Positions 15,937 through 26,037 are shown, counted from the stretch's first letter. The stretch is 55,181 bases of DNA from Paludibacteraceae bacterium (GCA_024401645.1 JAKSKR010000019.1:1-55181); one strand, 5' to 3'. Made by a program: numbers and translations. The notes: generated by a model from the sequence alone, not told the origin.

Positions 15937-16887
15937 ATGGCAAAATTTATTAGTCCGCTCACCGATGTCGGTTTTAAACGTATTTTCGGAGATAAGCAAA
16001 TCATGCTTAATTTCTTGAACGCGCTATTCGAAGGTGAATTTGTAATTAAAGACCTTGAATATCTCGATAAGGAGCAGGAGGCGTTGCCTGGTGACGAACG
16101 CAACATCTTTTACGACTTGTTCTGCAAAACAGACACGGGTACCGAGTTCATTGTTGAAATGCAGTGCCAAAGTCAGACGTTTTTTAAGGATAGAATCCTT
16201 TACTATATGTCGAGGGCCATTGCAGGCCAAGGCATGAAGGGTGATGAGTGGAACTATAAGCTGATGCCGGTTTATGGCGTGTATTTCATGAACTTTAGCA
16301 TTACCGATGACGGCAACATCATTGAAGATGTCTCATTGTATTCGAAAAGCCAGTTAAAGGAAGGGACGAATGCTAAACCGTTTACCGAAAAACTACGCGC
16401 TGTCACCATAGATATGCACGCGTTCAACAAACAAGAGTCAAATTGTGAGAAACAAATTGATCAGTGGATTTACAACATAAAAAATATGGAAGGAATGACG
16501 TCAATGCCGTTTAAGGATAAAAATAACATATTTGCCTATTTGGAAACGTTGTCTGACTACTATGCAATGAATCCCGAAGATCGCAAACTTTACGATGCAG
16601 CCTTGCGTCGTAGCCGAGATTATTACGCTACGTTAGAGACTGCAAAGGTGAGAGGTATTGCTGAAGGACGAGCCGAAGGTATTGCTGAAGGACGAGCCGA
16701 AGGTATTGCTAAAGGACGTGCCGAAGGTATTGTTGAAGGAAGGGCCGAAGGACGTACCGAAGGTATTGCTGAAGGTAAATACGAAGCAAATATTATTAAT
16801 GCCCGAAAAATGAAAGCAAAAGGATATGCTATGGAAGATATTTCCGAAATTACGGGCTTGTCTCTCGAGGAAATTGCCAAATTGTAA
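15937..16887 (+). CDS. Rpn family PD-(D/E)XK nuclease / putative transposase
   Basis: A 316-residue protein of the recombination-promoting nuclease family (PD-(D/E)XK nuclease family transposase). It opens with the signature MAKFISPLTDVGFKRIFG and has nuclease motif residues in FYDLFCKTDTG and FIVEMQCQ (an ExQ variant typical of the family). The start at 15937 follows from the promoter 18 nt upstream; longer in-frame starts would lie upstream of the promoter or overlap it. The C-terminal part is a repeat tail built from EGRAEGIA-type units (DNA repeats at 16654-16773), followed by a conserved-looking end with YAMEDISEITGLSLEEIAKL. Related proteins are often multi-copy in Bacteroidales. No terminal inverted repeats or target duplication are visible, so it is not shown to be a mobile element itself. 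Confidence 0.88.
   Translation: MAKFISPLTDVGFKRIFGDKQIMLNFLNALFEGEFVIKDLEYLDKEQEALPGDERNIFYDLFCKTDTGTEFIVEMQCQSQTFFKDRILYYMSRAIAGQGMKGDEWNYKLMPVYGVYFMNFSITDDGNIIEDVSLYSKSQLKEGTNAKPFTEKLRAVTIDMHAFNKQESNCEKQIDQWIYNIKNMEGMTSMPFKDKNNIFAYLETLSDYYAMNPEDRKLYDAALRRSRDYYATLETAKVRGIAEGRAEGIAEGRAEGIAKGRAEGIVEGRAEGRTEGIAEGKYEANIINARKMKAKGYAMEDISEITGLSLEEIAKL
16654..16773 (+). repeat. 24-bp tandem repeats in Rpn gene tail
   Basis: Units of 24 bp start at 16654, 16678, 16702 and 16726 (the first two identical, later ones diverging), followed by half-units. The length is a multiple of 3, so copy-number change would alter tail length without a frameshift. Confidence 0.8.
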
Positions 16888-16906
16888 CAAGGTTTAAAGA
16901 TAACTG

Positions 16907-16948
16907 TGTCCCCAAACATGCGTTGGTATGTTTGGGGACATTTATATT
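16907..16948 (+). terminator. Terminator of Rpn nuclease gene
   Basis: 13-bp perfect stem (16907-16919 with 16928-16940) followed by a modest T-rich stretch. Confidence 0.75.
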
Positions 16949-16973
16949 CACGAAGTTGTTGCATTCAAAAAGA

Positions 16974-17007
16974 AAAAGCCAAAGTCTGAGTTAGGACTTT
17001 GGCTTTT
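16974..17007. terminator. Terminator of first CotH gene (bidirectional)
   Basis: 13-bp stem (16974-16986 with 16995-17007) with T-rich flanks on both strands, directly after the stop of the CotH gene. Confidence 0.88.
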
Positions 17008-17010
17008 CTT

Positions 17011-19992
17011 TTACTTCAACAGTTTCTTAATACAAACACCTTCTTCGCTTGCTATTTTCACCACATAAACACCGCTACATATGTCTTTGACGTCTATGGT
17101 GCACTTGGTGTTGTTTGGTGCAACGTGTTGCAACTGTCTCCCTTCCATGTCGTAGATGTCTATTCCTTGAATGGCGGATTTTGATGTGATCTCAATTTCG
17201 TAAACTGCCGGATTTGGGTGCATGCTAACCGTGTTTGCTGATGCTATATTCTCGCTATTGTTTCCACCTCCGCATTCTATTGAACCATTTTCCTTACCTG
17301 GTGTCGCTGTCTGTATTTCACAGACTTTAAATTTAACCCAGTCGCCCGAATTGTCTTTTTCATATCCGTACGATTCATTGACTTCGTGTGTGTCGTAGGT
17401 GCCTTGTGAGACGAGATTGCCATTGGCATCGCTTAAATAGATGGTCTTTGGCTTATCTACATTCATGTTGAAGTTGAGATAGAGGGCGCCATCAACAGGG
17501 GTGCTATTTGCCCAAATGATTTTGTGTTCCTTACTCTTGATTTGGGTCTTTTCCGAACCATAGGCAATTGGGCTAATTTTGAGGTCGCTTTTCTTATTCG
17601 AGAAGTAGAAGCCGGCTATGTCAACTGGTTCGTTTCCGTAGTTGTAGACTTCTATCCAGTCGGGGTAATTGCCATAGTCGTCTGCATTTCCCGACGCTTC
17701 GTTACTGCTGGCACACAATTCGTTGATAGCGAGGGTGATGTTGCCGTCTGCCTTACTGAATATGGCGGTAATGACGCATGCGTCTTTCAATTTTCCAATT
17801 AGTTCGCCCGGAAGGTTGCTCGTGCAGTTGTCTGTGATGTCGGTTGTGTCAAATTTACCGACAATTTCCCAATGGTCGAACTTGTAGCCAACAGGCGGAT
17901 AAGCCTTGAACTCTGTCGTGTAACCGGACAAGTACTTGCCTTTGAATCCATCAACAGTTTCTTGGTTAATAGTAAGGTGTGCATCTGCTACATTCGATTT
18001 TAGCTCAAAATCTACCGCAGCGTCGGTTCCCATAAATTCTTGTAGATGCTTTAATATGTTTGGTCTTCTTTCGAAGGCAAACTGCCTCATGTGTTCTGCA
18101 GCTTCTTTGGCAGAAGCACGCATGTCTACACAATATTCGTGCTCGACAAGTGAGGTGACACTGTCAATAACGGCATCGATTCGTTCTTCCGAGAATGTGG
18201 TCGAAAGGTGGATAAGGTATTTTGTGGTGAACTTTTTGTTGAATTGCTCATTGTTGCTTAAGTTCTTAAAGATGGTCACCATCCAAGGCTCACCGTTGGC
18301 CCACGATGTTTTTCCTTCCCCTCTGCACCATTGAATGTAGTTGATGTCGCTAACAGCGTAGGTGGTGCCGTTCTGAATGCCCAATCCATAGTCCATATCG
18401 AAGGCTATCCAGCGGAAACGCGAACCCGCTTTCTTCTCTCTCCAGAGTTTTGCGTTATTGCCTGGCCAGTCCACATTAACGACAAATTGTTCGAATATCT
18501 GGTAGTCGATGTATTCGTCCATATCCATGCGTCTGCAAGCACCTTCGTAGAACACATTTGTTTTGCTGTCTTCTTTTTCTAGGAAAGAAACTAGTTCGTT
18601 ATAGGCGTCAAGAGAGCCTTTTGTGGCTTTGGGGCCGGTAACGTCCGATATGTTGATGATGTCAATCTCATCTTCGTCGAGGCCATAGTTGGCTTTAAGG
18701 TAGTCGGTATTGGCACGTTCCATCAGTGCTTGTAGTCCGGTGTAACGGCCGTTAATGTAGTATACGATGGGCTGATAGGCTTGGTAGTCTATGTTCATAG
18801 GTATAGCCAACGTCTGCATCAGCCCATCTCTAAATTTCACATTGGTGTTGGCTGTTCCACCGTTCCTAATGTGAACCGTTTGGTGGGTCAAGTTTGGCTT
18901 GGCTTGGAAAAAATGGTAACCAAGTTCGTTGTTGCCCGTTTTCTTTGAGGCTTTAATTGAGAACGATTTAACAGAATTGCTTCTCGAACATCCGCCTTCT
19001 ACGGCAGCTTCTACCTCTTGCGACAAAACCTGTTCTCCATCTACGAAGAATTCAAAGTTTACGGGGCGTTTCCAGTCTCGGTTGTAATTGGCTTTCGAAG
19101 ATATGCATCTTTTCTCGCCTGGTATGCCGTTTTTGCCAACAACGCACATGCCAATTGAGTCGTCGTAGAGGTAACGCCTATCTGTGGTTATGGAAACGAT
19201 TGGTAGATTCATGTTGCCACAAGTTGCATGCTCCGACTCTTGATAGACGTATGAATTTGTTTCTATCGTACTTGGCAGCAAACCTTCGGCAAACGCTATT
19301 GCACGTACGTTCGTGTTTTTCCTAATGGGTATGGCGTTGCTAAACACGTCGCTGCTTGTGTCGGGCTCGCTGCCGTCTAGTGTATAGTAGATGGTTGCAC
19401 CTTTTGTAGGGCAATTAAGGGTGATCTCAAACTTACGGTTTTTCAATCCTCCTTTTTCGCTGAATATAGGGGCCTGGCATCTTGTGGCTTTCTCATAGGC
19501 AACAGTGTTCTTTTCTCCTGGCGTAGGTAGCATATATCCATAAATATCTCCGTAACAACCGAAAGAGATATGTGGCATCTGCTTACCGTAGGCAAGTGAG
19601 TCGACTAGGGTAGCGCCCTTTTTCAAAAGAAGGTAACCACCATCTGCGTCTAGTTTAAATGGTATGTGGTTCTTGTCTTCGGTCTCGTCGGCCCACAGCA
19701 AGGTGTATTTGTTGGCACTGACGGTGAAATCGGAAACAAATTCACAAGACCATTTCTCTGTGTATTTGTTCGACCCTTTCTTGTAGTGGACAAGTGTGTA
19801 ACCTTTCAGGTTGACATCTTTCCCGCCTTCATTTGAAAATTCTATGTAGCCGGAGAAATTATAGTTGTCAGTCTCCATTATCGATGAGAAATTGCAAGGC
19901 ATGACCTCGTTTATCTTTACACCGGCAATGCAGGTAAAAACAGTGCATAATAGAAACAAGGTAGTCGTAAATATCCTTTTGGGCGATTTCAT
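17011..19992 (-). CDS. Secreted CotH-kinase protein with lamin-tail domains and T9SS tail (copy 1)
   Basis: A 993-residue exported multidomain protein. In order: signal peptide (to about residue 23); a lamin-tail-like domain starting KINEVMPCNF; a chitobiase-type domain (GATIYYTLDGSEPDTSS, ~residues 185-245); a CotH kinase-like domain (~265-660) with VDWPGNNAKLWRE and RFRWIAFDMDYGLG, where the two Asp match the catalytic/metal region of CotH; a short beta-repeat (YKFDHWEIVG, ~685-745); a second lamin-tail domain (INELCASSNEASGNADDYG, ~765-870); and a T9SS type A sorting domain at the end (MHPNPAVYEIEI, IYDMEGR, GVYVVKI). CotH proteins are atypical kinases that phosphorylate coat proteins in spore formers; here the target is unknown and would be extracellular. 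A close paralogue lies at 35987-38992. Confidence 0.88.
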   Translation of the reverse strand: MKSPKRIFTTTLFLLCTVFTCIAGVKINEVMPCNFSSIMETDNYNFSGYIEFSNEGGKDVNLKGYTLVHYKKGSNKYTEKWSCEFVSDFTVSANKYTLLWADETEDKNHIPFKLDADGGYLLLKKGATLVDSLAYGKQMPHISFGCYGDIYGYMLPTPGEKNTVAYEKATRCQAPIFSEKGGLKNRKFEITLNCPTKGATIYYTLDGSEPDTSSDVFSNAIPIRKNTNVRAIAFAEGLLPSTIETNSYVYQESEHATCGNMNLPIVSITTDRRYLYDDSIGMCVVGKNGIPGEKRCISSKANYNRDWKRPVNFEFFVDGEQVLSQEVEAAVEGGCSRSNSVKSFSIKASKKTGNNELGYHFFQAKPNLTHQTVHIRNGGTANTNVKFRDGLMQTLAIPMNIDYQAYQPIVYYINGRYTGLQALMERANTDYLKANYGLDEDEIDIINISDVTGPKATKGSLDAYNELVSFLEKEDSKTNVFYEGACRRMDMDEYIDYQIFEQFVVNVDWPGNNAKLWREKKAGSRFRWIAFDMDYGLGIQNGTTYAVSDINYIQWCRGEGKTSWANGEPWMVTIFKNLSNNEQFNKKFTTKYLIHLSTTFSEERIDAVIDSVTSLVEHEYCVDMRASAKEAAEHMRQFAFERRPNILKHLQEFMGTDAAVDFELKSNVADAHLTINQETVDGFKGKYLSGYTTEFKAYPPVGYKFDHWEIVGKFDTTDITDNCTSNLPGELIGKLKDACVITAIFSKADGNITLAINELCASSNEASGNADDYGNYPDWIEVYNYGNEPVDIAGFYFSNKKSDLKISPIAYGSEKTQIKSKEHKIIWANSTPVDGALYLNFNMNVDKPKTIYLSDANGNLVSQGTYDTHEVNESYGYEKDNSGDWVKFKVCEIQTATPGKENGSIECGGGNNSENIASANTVSMHPNPAVYEIEITSKSAIQGIDIYDMEGRQLQHVAPNNTKCTIDVKDICSGVYVVKIASEEGVCIKKLLK

Positions 19993-20027
19993 ATTTTTAA
20001 ATTTGTGTTTGCAGATAGTTAATGATG

Positions 20028-20035
20028 CAAAAATA
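20028..20035 (-). promoter_or_regulatory. -7 box of first CotH gene
   Basis: Reads TATTTTTG on the minus strand, matching TAnnTTTG, 36 bp before the start codon. Confidence 0.45.
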
Positions 20036-20083
20036 CGTAATTTGGCACGATTTATGTATTTCTATAGAAAAAAGAAAGACGTC

Positions 20084-21247
20084 ATGAGGCATTTATTATT
20101 CGTTCTAATGGTTGTGGCATGCACAGTTTGCCACGCAGCCAATTTTAAAGTTGATTCATTAACTTTTAGTCGTGTACTTTTCTTGGATTGTGAATCGTGT
20201 TCACACCCAACGGCCAGTTATTCAATACCGCAAGTCAAGACGGATAATCCCGAACTTACTGATATTGCCAATTCCATTAATTCACAAATCAATGATTTTG
20301 ATTTTTTTGCAGCAGATTGTCATGGCGTATCTTTCAATTATGAAATGGAAGACATGTATCTGTTGCTCGATATTGTTTATGTAGGTTATGGTGCTCATGG
20401 CGATGTTGACAATTATGAAACCCTTCTTTTTGATTTAGAAACAGGCAATAAGGTTTGTTTCAGCGAGGAGACGGGTGTTAGAATCCCTTTTGCGTCCTTG
20501 TTTACGCTCGATGGCTATTTCAAATTCCTAAATTCGCGTAAATGGGATGATGGTGTTTACAAATCTTTTTTCGTGGCTTATAAGGATTATTATGAATATG
20601 ACTGGAAAAATGACAGAAATACTGGTAAGGTCGCAGATTCACTAATGGTAGACTCTATTGCTTTCGGTCATGCTAAATATGCTCAATTCCATATCGATTA
20701 TAGCGTTAATGAGAATGAATTCTATTTCTATAGAGAAGGTATTTGCTATTCCGATTTCTGTTATGCAGATAGATGTTTTGAACCCGGTTATTCAGACAAA
20801 TGCTTAATTAAGGAGATAAAACCTTATCTTAATAAAATAGGGAAAGTGGTGGTCGACAACAAAAAAAGTAGAATTCAGAAAATAGTAGAGGCTGCAAGAC
20901 TTAAAGAAATGATAGATAACCGAATGTTTTTTGAAATTTCAGACTGGGAATGTGAAAATACTAATAATTCTACTGGCGAAGAGGAGGATGAAATTTGCAA
21001 ATACATTCCGCACAAAGTTGCCATAGATTATAGCGACCCCGAAAAGATTGAGGGGTATTTGTTTGTTGGTGATAAAAAAGAGAAAATTATCGTCAGTCAA
21101 CAAGGCGATGATACTATTTTGAAGTCGAAGCGGTCGGATTGGAGTTTCCGTTTCTCGAAAAATGATATTGATGATTGTTTTTGGAATAAGGAAAAGAGAA
21201 CCAATGGCTTGATTATCGGTTGCAACCTTTCTAACGATCCTTATTGA
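20084..21247 (+). CDS. Secreted protein, DUF3298/RsiV-like (387 aa)
   Basis: The ATG at 20084 gives a clean signal peptide (MRHLLFVLMVVACTVCHA); longer in-frame starts reach back into the divergent CotH gene and are unlikely. The mature protein has VYVGYGAHGDVDNYETLLF followed by DLETGNKVCF and FASLFTLDGYFKFLN, the pattern of the DUF3298/RsiV-like fold (a glycine-rich loop, then FDL-TG and a following helix). The C-terminal third is unassigned and charged. No lipobox or T9SS tail is present, so it is probably periplasmic. Function unknown. It is divergent from the CotH gene and ends at a bidirectional terminator. Confidence 0.7.
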   Translation: MRHLLFVLMVVACTVCHAANFKVDSLTFSRVLFLDCESCSHPTASYSIPQVKTDNPELTDIANSINSQINDFDFFAADCHGVSFNYEMEDMYLLLDIVYVGYGAHGDVDNYETLLFDLETGNKVCFSEETGVRIPFASLFTLDGYFKFLNSRKWDDGVYKSFFVAYKDYYEYDWKNDRNTGKVADSLMVDSIAFGHAKYAQFHIDYSVNENEFYFYREGICYSDFCYADRCFEPGYSDKCLIKEIKPYLNKIGKVVVDNKKSRIQKIVEAARLKEMIDNRMFFEISDWECENTNNSTGEEEDEICKYIPHKVAIDYSDPEKIEGYLFVGDKKEKIIVSQQGDDTILKSKRSDWSFRFSKNDIDDCFWNKEKRTNGLIIGCNLSNDPY

Positions 21248-21254
21248 TTAAACA

Positions 21255-21289
21255 AAAAAGCCCCAGGTCCATGCGGATTGGGGCTTTTT
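21255..21289. terminator. Bidirectional terminator, end of leu operon
   Basis: 11-bp perfect stem (21255-21265 with 21279-21289) flanked by A and T runs. It serves the secreted protein gene on the plus strand and leuB on the minus strand. Confidence 0.92.
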
Positions 21290-21310
21290 ATATTAAAATG
21301 GTGTGTTATT

Positions 21311-22372
21311 TTACTTCTTGTTGATGTAGTCAACAATCCATGCACCAACTTCTTTAGTGCCATATTTAGCACCACCTTCAACCTGAATTTCAGGAGTACG
21401 TACGTTTGCATCCAAAGAAGCGTTAACAGCTTCGCGAATCAACTTACCTTCTTCCTTCAAGTCGAAGTATTCGAACAACATGGCAACAGAAAGAATCTGT
21501 GCCAATGGGTTAGCAATGTTCAAACCCTTTGCCTGTGGCCATGAACCGTGGATTGGTTCGAATACAGGAGTGTGTTCGCCGGTAGATGCTGATGGAAGCA
21601 AGCCCATTGAACCGGTAATGCAAGAACCTTCGTCGGTAAGGATGTCACCGAATGTGTTTTCAGTTACCATTACGTCGAAGAATTTAGGTTCCTGAATCAT
21701 GCGCATTGAAGCGTTGTCAACGTACATGAAGTCAGTCTTAACATCTGGATACTGTGGTGCCATTTCTTGAGCAACTGCTCTCCACAAACGAGAAGATGCC
21801 AAAACGTTAGCCTTATCTACAACTGTAAGGTGCTTGTTGCGCTGCTGTGCATACTTGTAAGCTTCCTTCAAGATGCGGACAACTTCTTCGCGGCTATATG
21901 CGTTGGTGTCGTATGCGTAGTCAACGCCTTCCTTCTTTTCACCGAAGTACATACCGCCAGTCAACTCACGAATGCAGATGAAGTCTGCACCTCTTACCAA
22001 TTCGTCCTTAAGTGGGCTCTTGTGTACGAGGCAGTCGAAAGTTTCAATTGGACGGATGTTTGCGAACAAGCCGAGCTTCTTACGCATTGCCAACAACCCC
22101 TGTTCAGGACGTACCTTTGCGTTAGGGTTGTTGTCGAACTTTGGATCACCTACAGCTGAAAAAAGAACAGCATCGGCTTCCATACAAGTCTTGAATGTTT
22201 CTTCTGGGAATGGGTCACCCACCTTGTCAATAGCGTCAGCACCGCAAATAGCGTGCTTGTAGCTTACCTTGTGACCGAACTTGTTACAAACGGCTGTCAT
22301 TACGTTGACACCCTGTTCTGAAATTTCTGGGCCAATACCATCACCTGGCAATACGGCAATTTTCAATTCCAT
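21311..22372 (-). CDS. leuB: 3-isopropylmalate dehydrogenase
   Basis: Oxidises and decarboxylates 3-isopropylmalate to 2-oxoisocaproate with NAD+, the third step of leucine synthesis. The 353-residue length is typical. It starts [14 protein letters not shown], has ELTGGMYFG, the Lys of [24 protein letters not shown], and ends with the nucleotide-site region [10 protein letters not shown] and HGSWPQAKG. Last gene of the operon leuA-leuC-leuD-synthase-leuB; 31 nt separate it from the gene before. It would be controlled by the attenuator at 27611-27739. Confidence 0.95.
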   Translation of the reverse strand: MELKIAVLPGDGIGPEISEQGVNVMTAVCNKFGHKVSYKHAICGADAIDKVGDPFPEETFKTCMEADAVLFSAVGDPKFDNNPNAKVRPEQGLLAMRKKLGLFANIRPIETFDCLVHKSPLKDELVRGADFICIRELTGGMYFGEKKEGVDYAYDTNAYSREEVVRILKEAYKYAQQRNKHLTVVDKANVLASSRLWRAVAQEMAPQYPDVKTDFMYVDNASMRMIQEPKFFDVMVTENTFGDILTDEGSCITGSMGLLPSASTGEHTPVFEPIHGSWPQAKGLNIANPLAQILSVAMLFEYFDLKEEGKLIREAVNASLDANVRTPEIQVEGGAKYGTKEVGAWIVDYINKK

Positions 22373-22403
22373 ACTTTATCTGTTTAATTTTTGGTTTGTT
22401 TTT

Positions 22404-23975
22404 TTATTTGTCTGCTTTCGTCCTTTCTGGGGCTTGCTCATACAAGTCTTCAATAAGGTTCAGCATCTTTATGGTGGCTTTTATGGCGGCTTCCATCTGG
22501 TCTGCATCAAGCCCGCGTGTGCGGTAGCTCTTGCCATCAAAAGTCCACGAAATTATGGTCTGTACCAATGCGTCGGTTCTTCCGCCTGGCGGAATGCTGA
22601 CGGCATAGTTGGTCAGCCAAGGGAACTTGCGCTGTAGTTTCTCGCGGTATACGTGTCTTACGGCGCGTACAAAGGCGTCGAACTGACCGTCACCAGTGGC
22701 AGTCTCTTCGTAGCAAGTGCCATTAATTTCTATTCTTATGCTCGCCAAAGGTTTCAAGCCATAGCTGGTCGACACCATGTAGCTGTCTAGCTTAACCCTG
22801 TCATCTGGGGCATTGTGTTTCACAATGTCGGCAACAATGTAGGGAAGGTCTTCCTGTGTAACCAGTTCCTTCTTGTCGCCAAGCTCAATAATGCGCTTGG
22901 TAACTGCCTTGGTTTGTTCCGGTGTTAGGGCAAGGCCCAATTCCTCTAGGTTGCGAAGGATGTTTGCCTTACCGCTGTTTTTGCCTAGGGCATATTCGCG
23001 TTTGCGACCGAAACGTTCGGGCAGAAGGTTGTTGCAGTACAGCCCGCTCTTGTTGTCACCATCGGCATGCACGCCTGCCACTTGCGTAAACACGCTATCG
23101 CCCACAACTGGTTTGTTGGGTGGAATGGCAATGCCGCAGTAGCTCTCGACAAGATGGCTGACTTCGGTCAGCTTGCTTTCGTCGATGTTGGTTACCACCT
23201 GGTAGTGGTCGCGCAAGGCTGCTTGCACGCTGGCTAGTGGTGCATTTCCGGCACGTTCGCCAAGTCCGTTAATGGTGGTGTGCAAACTGCACACTCCGCC
23301 TTTAACAGCCCCCATGGCATTGGCAACGGCTAGGTCGTAGTCGTTGTGGGCATGGAAGTCGAACTTAACGTCGGGGTAGCGGTCGGTCATCAGCTTCACA
23401 CATTGGTAGGCCTCGTCGGGTGTCATTATGCCCAAGGTGTCGGGTAGCATGAAGTGCTCAATGCCGCTGTCCTTTAGGTGGTCCATCATGAAGAAGACGT
23501 AGTCAGGACTGTTCTTAATGCCGTTACTCCAGTCTTCTAGGTAGAGGTTGACCTTAATGCCCAGCTGTTTGGCATATGCCACACTGGCAAGAATGCCTTC
23601 AAGGTGCTCTTCTGGTGTTTTCTTCAGCTGCTCGGTGCAGTGGCGTAACGAACCTTTCGAGAGTAGGTTAATGCGTCGGCAACCGGTAGCGTTTATCCAG
23701 TCTAAACTTGTTGTGCCGTCAACGAAACCGAGCACTTCAATCTTGTCGAGCATATCGACCGATTTTGCCCAGTTGCAGATCATGGTCACAGCTTCCTTTT
23801 CGCCCTCACTAACGCGTGCCGATGCCACTTCAATGCGGTCAACCTTCATGTCTTGCAGCAAGGTGCGGGCAAGTATAAGCTTTTCGTGAGGTACAAAACT
23901 AACTCCGCTGGTTTGTTCACCGTCGCGGAGTGTAGTGTCCATTATTGTTATGCGTTTTGCTGTTTCTTTTCCCAT
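22404..23975 (-). CDS. Second LeuA-family synthase (citramalate or isopropylmalate synthase-like)
   Basis: A 523-residue Claisen-type condensing enzyme. The TIM-barrel part has [30 protein letters not shown], the catalytic His region HAHNDYDLAVANAMG and GLGERAGNAPL. The C-terminal part is an alpha-isopropylmalate synthase regulatory (LeuA dimer) domain (GDGQFDAFVRAVRHV). It clearly differs from leuA at 26038-27537. A citramalate synthase role (pyruvate plus acetyl-CoA, feeding isoleucine synthesis through the shared LeuBCD enzymes) is a reasonable inference, because two LeuA-type enzymes in one operon otherwise look redundant; homocitrate-like or duplicate isopropylmalate activity is the alternative. 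I keep the start at 23975, which overlaps leuD by 28 nt, since KRITI forms the first barrel strand. Confidence 0.82.
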   Translation of the reverse strand: MGKETAKRITIMDTTLRDGEQTSGVSFVPHEKLILARTLLQDMKVDRIEVASARVSEGEKEAVTMICNWAKSVDMLDKIEVLGFVDGTTSLDWINATGCRRINLLSKGSLRHCTEQLKKTPEEHLEGILASVAYAKQLGIKVNLYLEDWSNGIKNSPDYVFFMMDHLKDSGIEHFMLPDTLGIMTPDEAYQCVKLMTDRYPDVKFDFHAHNDYDLAVANAMGAVKGGVCSLHTTINGLGERAGNAPLASVQAALRDHYQVVTNIDESKLTEVSHLVESYCGIAIPPNKPVVGDSVFTQVAGVHADGDNKSGLYCNNLLPERFGRKREYALGKNSGKANILRNLEELGLALTPEQTKAVTKRIIELGDKKELVTQEDLPYIVADIVKHNAPDDRVKLDSYMVSTSYGLKPLASIRIEINGTCYEETATGDGQFDAFVRAVRHVYREKLQRKFPWLTNYAVSIPPGGRTDALVQTIISWTFDGKSYRTRGLDADQMEAAIKATIKMLNLIEDLYEQAPERTKADK

Positions 23976-24544
23976 GCTTCAATCTTATCCTTGTTTTCGA
24001 GCAAGAAATCGATGTCGTCAAGGGCGTTCATTAAGCAATACTTTTTGTAGCCGTTGATTTCAAACTTCTCGCTCTTACCTGTTGCAAGGTTAGTGACGGT
24101 CTGGTTTGGAAGGTCAACTTTTACTTCCATCTTCGGGTTCTTGTTAATGCTGTCGAACAATTCAGCCAAGAACTGTTCGCTAACAACAACTGGCAATACG
24201 AAGTTGTTCAATTCGTTGTTCTTGTGGATGTCGGCAAAGAAACTAGAGATAACCACACGGAAACCGTAGCCGGCAATAGCCCAAGCTGCGTGTTCGCGGC
24301 TAGAGCCGCTACCAAAGTTCTTACCTGCAACCAAGATGCAACCGCCGTAGGTAGGGTCGTTCAAGACGAAGCTCTTAATTGGGTTGCCTTCCTTGTCGTA
24401 GCGCCAGTCGCGGAAAAGGTTGTCGCCAAAGCCGTTCTTGTCGGTAGCCTTCAAGAAACGAGCAGGAATAATCTGGTCAGTATCCACATTTTCAAGTGGA
24501 AGAGGCACACATGTGCTGGTAATTATATCGAATTTCTGTTTCAT
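23948..24544 (-). CDS. leuD: 3-isopropylmalate dehydratase small subunit
   Basis: Small subunit of isopropylmalate isomerase, pairing with LeuC to convert 2- to 3-isopropylmalate. The 198 residues have VDTDQIIPARFLK, then GKNFGSGSSREHAAWAI, the family's substrate-binding swivel motif. It lies 36 nt after leuC, and its 3' end overlaps the following synthase gene by 28 nt, which suggests translational coupling. Confidence 0.95.
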   Translation of the reverse strand: MKQKFDIITSTCVPLPLENVDTDQIIPARFLKATDKNGFGDNLFRDWRYDKEGNPIKSFVLNDPTYGGCILVAGKNFGSGSSREHAAWAIAGYGFRVVISSFFADIHKNNELNNFVLPVVVSEQFLAELFDSINKNPKMEVKVDLPNQTVTNLATGKSEKFEINGYKKYCLMNALDDIDFLLENKDKIEAWEKKQQNA

Positions 24545-24580
24545 TGTTTTTCTTTTTTAATAAGGTACGATACTCAAAAA

Positions 24581-25975
24581 TTACATCATGGTTCTTGGGT
24601 CGGTAATTACACCGGTAACGGCAGCTGCTGCAGCTACCAATGGGCTAGCCAATACGGTGCGTGCACCTGGACCCTGACGGCCTTCGAAGTTTCTGTTTGA
24701 AGTTGAAACAGAAAGCTTGCCTGCAGGAATCTTATCGTCGTTCATAGCCAAACATGCTGAACAGCCTGGCTGGCGAAGTGCAAAGCCTGCTTCTTCGAAT
24801 ATCTTGTCCAAACCTTCCTTACGAATCTGTTCGTCTACCATCCATGAACCTGGAACCAACCAACAAGTAACGCCTTCTGCCTTCTTCTTGCCCTTTACGA
24901 TTGATGCAAATGCACGGAAGTCTTCAATACGGCCGTTGGTACATGAACCGCAGAATACGTAGTCTACCTTCTTGCCAAGCAAGCTGTCGCCTGGTTGGAA
25001 ACCCATGTAGTCGAGGCTCTTCTTGTATGAGATCTGACCTGCTGCGTCAATAGTGTCGAGGGTTGGGATGTGCTGGCTGATGCCCATGCCCATACCTGGG
25101 TTTGTTCCGTAGGTAACCATTGGCTCAATGTCTGCTGCGTCGAAAGTGATGTCCTTGTCGAAAACGGCATCGTCGCCACTCTTCAAGGTTTTCCAGTATT
25201 CAACAGCCTTGTCCCATTCAGCACCTTTAGGCGCATATTCGCGACCCTTCAAGTATTCGAAGGTAACTTCGTCTGGAGCAATGAAACCACCGCGGGCACC
25301 CATCTCAATGGTCAAGTTTGAAAGGGTAAGACGGCCTTCCATGGTCAAGCTCTTAACGGCTGAACCTGAATATTCAACGAAGTAGCCGGTAGCACCAGAT
25401 GTTGACATCTTTGACATGATGTAAAGTGCAACGTCCTTTGCGGTTACACCCTTCTTCAACTGGCCGTTTACGCTAATACGCATTGACTTTGGCTTAGACT
25501 GAAGGATGCACTGTGAAGCCATAACCATTTCTACTTCTGAAGTACCGATACCGAATGCTACTGCACCCATTGCACCGTGGGTTGAAGTGTGGCTGTCGCC
25601 ACATACGATGGTCATACCTGGCAATGAAAGACCGCGTTCTGGACCTACAACGTGAATGATACCGTTCTTTGGATTCATCATGCCGAAGTGTGTCAAACCG
25701 AAGTCTGCAGTGTTCTTTGCCAAGGTGTCTACCTGGTGGCGAGAAACTGGGTCTTCAATTGGCTTGTCCTGGTCGTGTGTAGGAGTGTTGTGGTCTGGCA
25801 TGCAGACAATCTGGTCTGGGCGGAAGCACTTCAAACCGCGTTCACGCATTCCTGCGAAAGCTTGAGGTGATGTTACCTCGTGGCAGTAAAGGCGGTCAAT
25901 GTAGAGCTGGGTTGGTCCATCTTCTACAATCTGTACTACATGTTTGTCCCAAATTTTGTCGAATAACGTATTCAT
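24581..25975 (-). CDS. leuC: 3-isopropylmalate dehydratase large subunit
   Basis: Large, iron-sulfur subunit of isopropylmalate isomerase (464 aa). The [4Fe-4S] cysteines are visible in [10 protein letters not shown] and in [10 protein letters not shown]. Aconitase-type motifs include [20 protein letters not shown]. Starts 62 nt after leuA in the leu operon and is followed by leuD, the usual order. Confidence 0.95.
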   Translation of the reverse strand: MNTLFDKIWDKHVVQIVEDGPTQLYIDRLYCHEVTSPQAFAGMRERGLKCFRPDQIVCMPDHNTPTHDQDKPIEDPVSRHQVDTLAKNTADFGLTHFGMMNPKNGIIHVVGPERGLSLPGMTIVCGDSHTSTHGAMGAVAFGIGTSEVEMVMASQCILQSKPKSMRISVNGQLKKGVTAKDVALYIMSKMSTSGATGYFVEYSGSAVKSLTMEGRLTLSNLTIEMGARGGFIAPDEVTFEYLKGREYAPKGAEWDKAVEYWKTLKSGDDAVFDKDITFDAADIEPMVTYGTNPGMGMGISQHIPTLDTIDAAGQISYKKSLDYMGFQPGDSLLGKKVDYVFCGSCTNGRIEDFRAFASIVKGKKKAEGVTCWLVPGSWMVDEQIRKEGLDKIFEEAGFALRQPGCSACLAMNDDKIPAGKLSVSTSNRNFEGRQGPGARTVLASPLVAAAAAVTGVITDPRTMM

Positions 25976-26037
25976 TGTTTTAAGTATTTTGTTCTGTTAG
26001 TGAATATTCCTTTGTGAATAAAACTCCATCCGTTGGT

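Noticed and set aside
15937..16887. Rpn gene as part of an insertion sequence
   Set aside because: No terminal inverted repeats or target duplication seen; it has its own promoter and terminator like a normal gene.
19865..20083. Upstream start for the 387-aa secreted protein
   Set aside because: It would overlap the divergent CotH gene and bury the clear signal peptide that starts at 20084.
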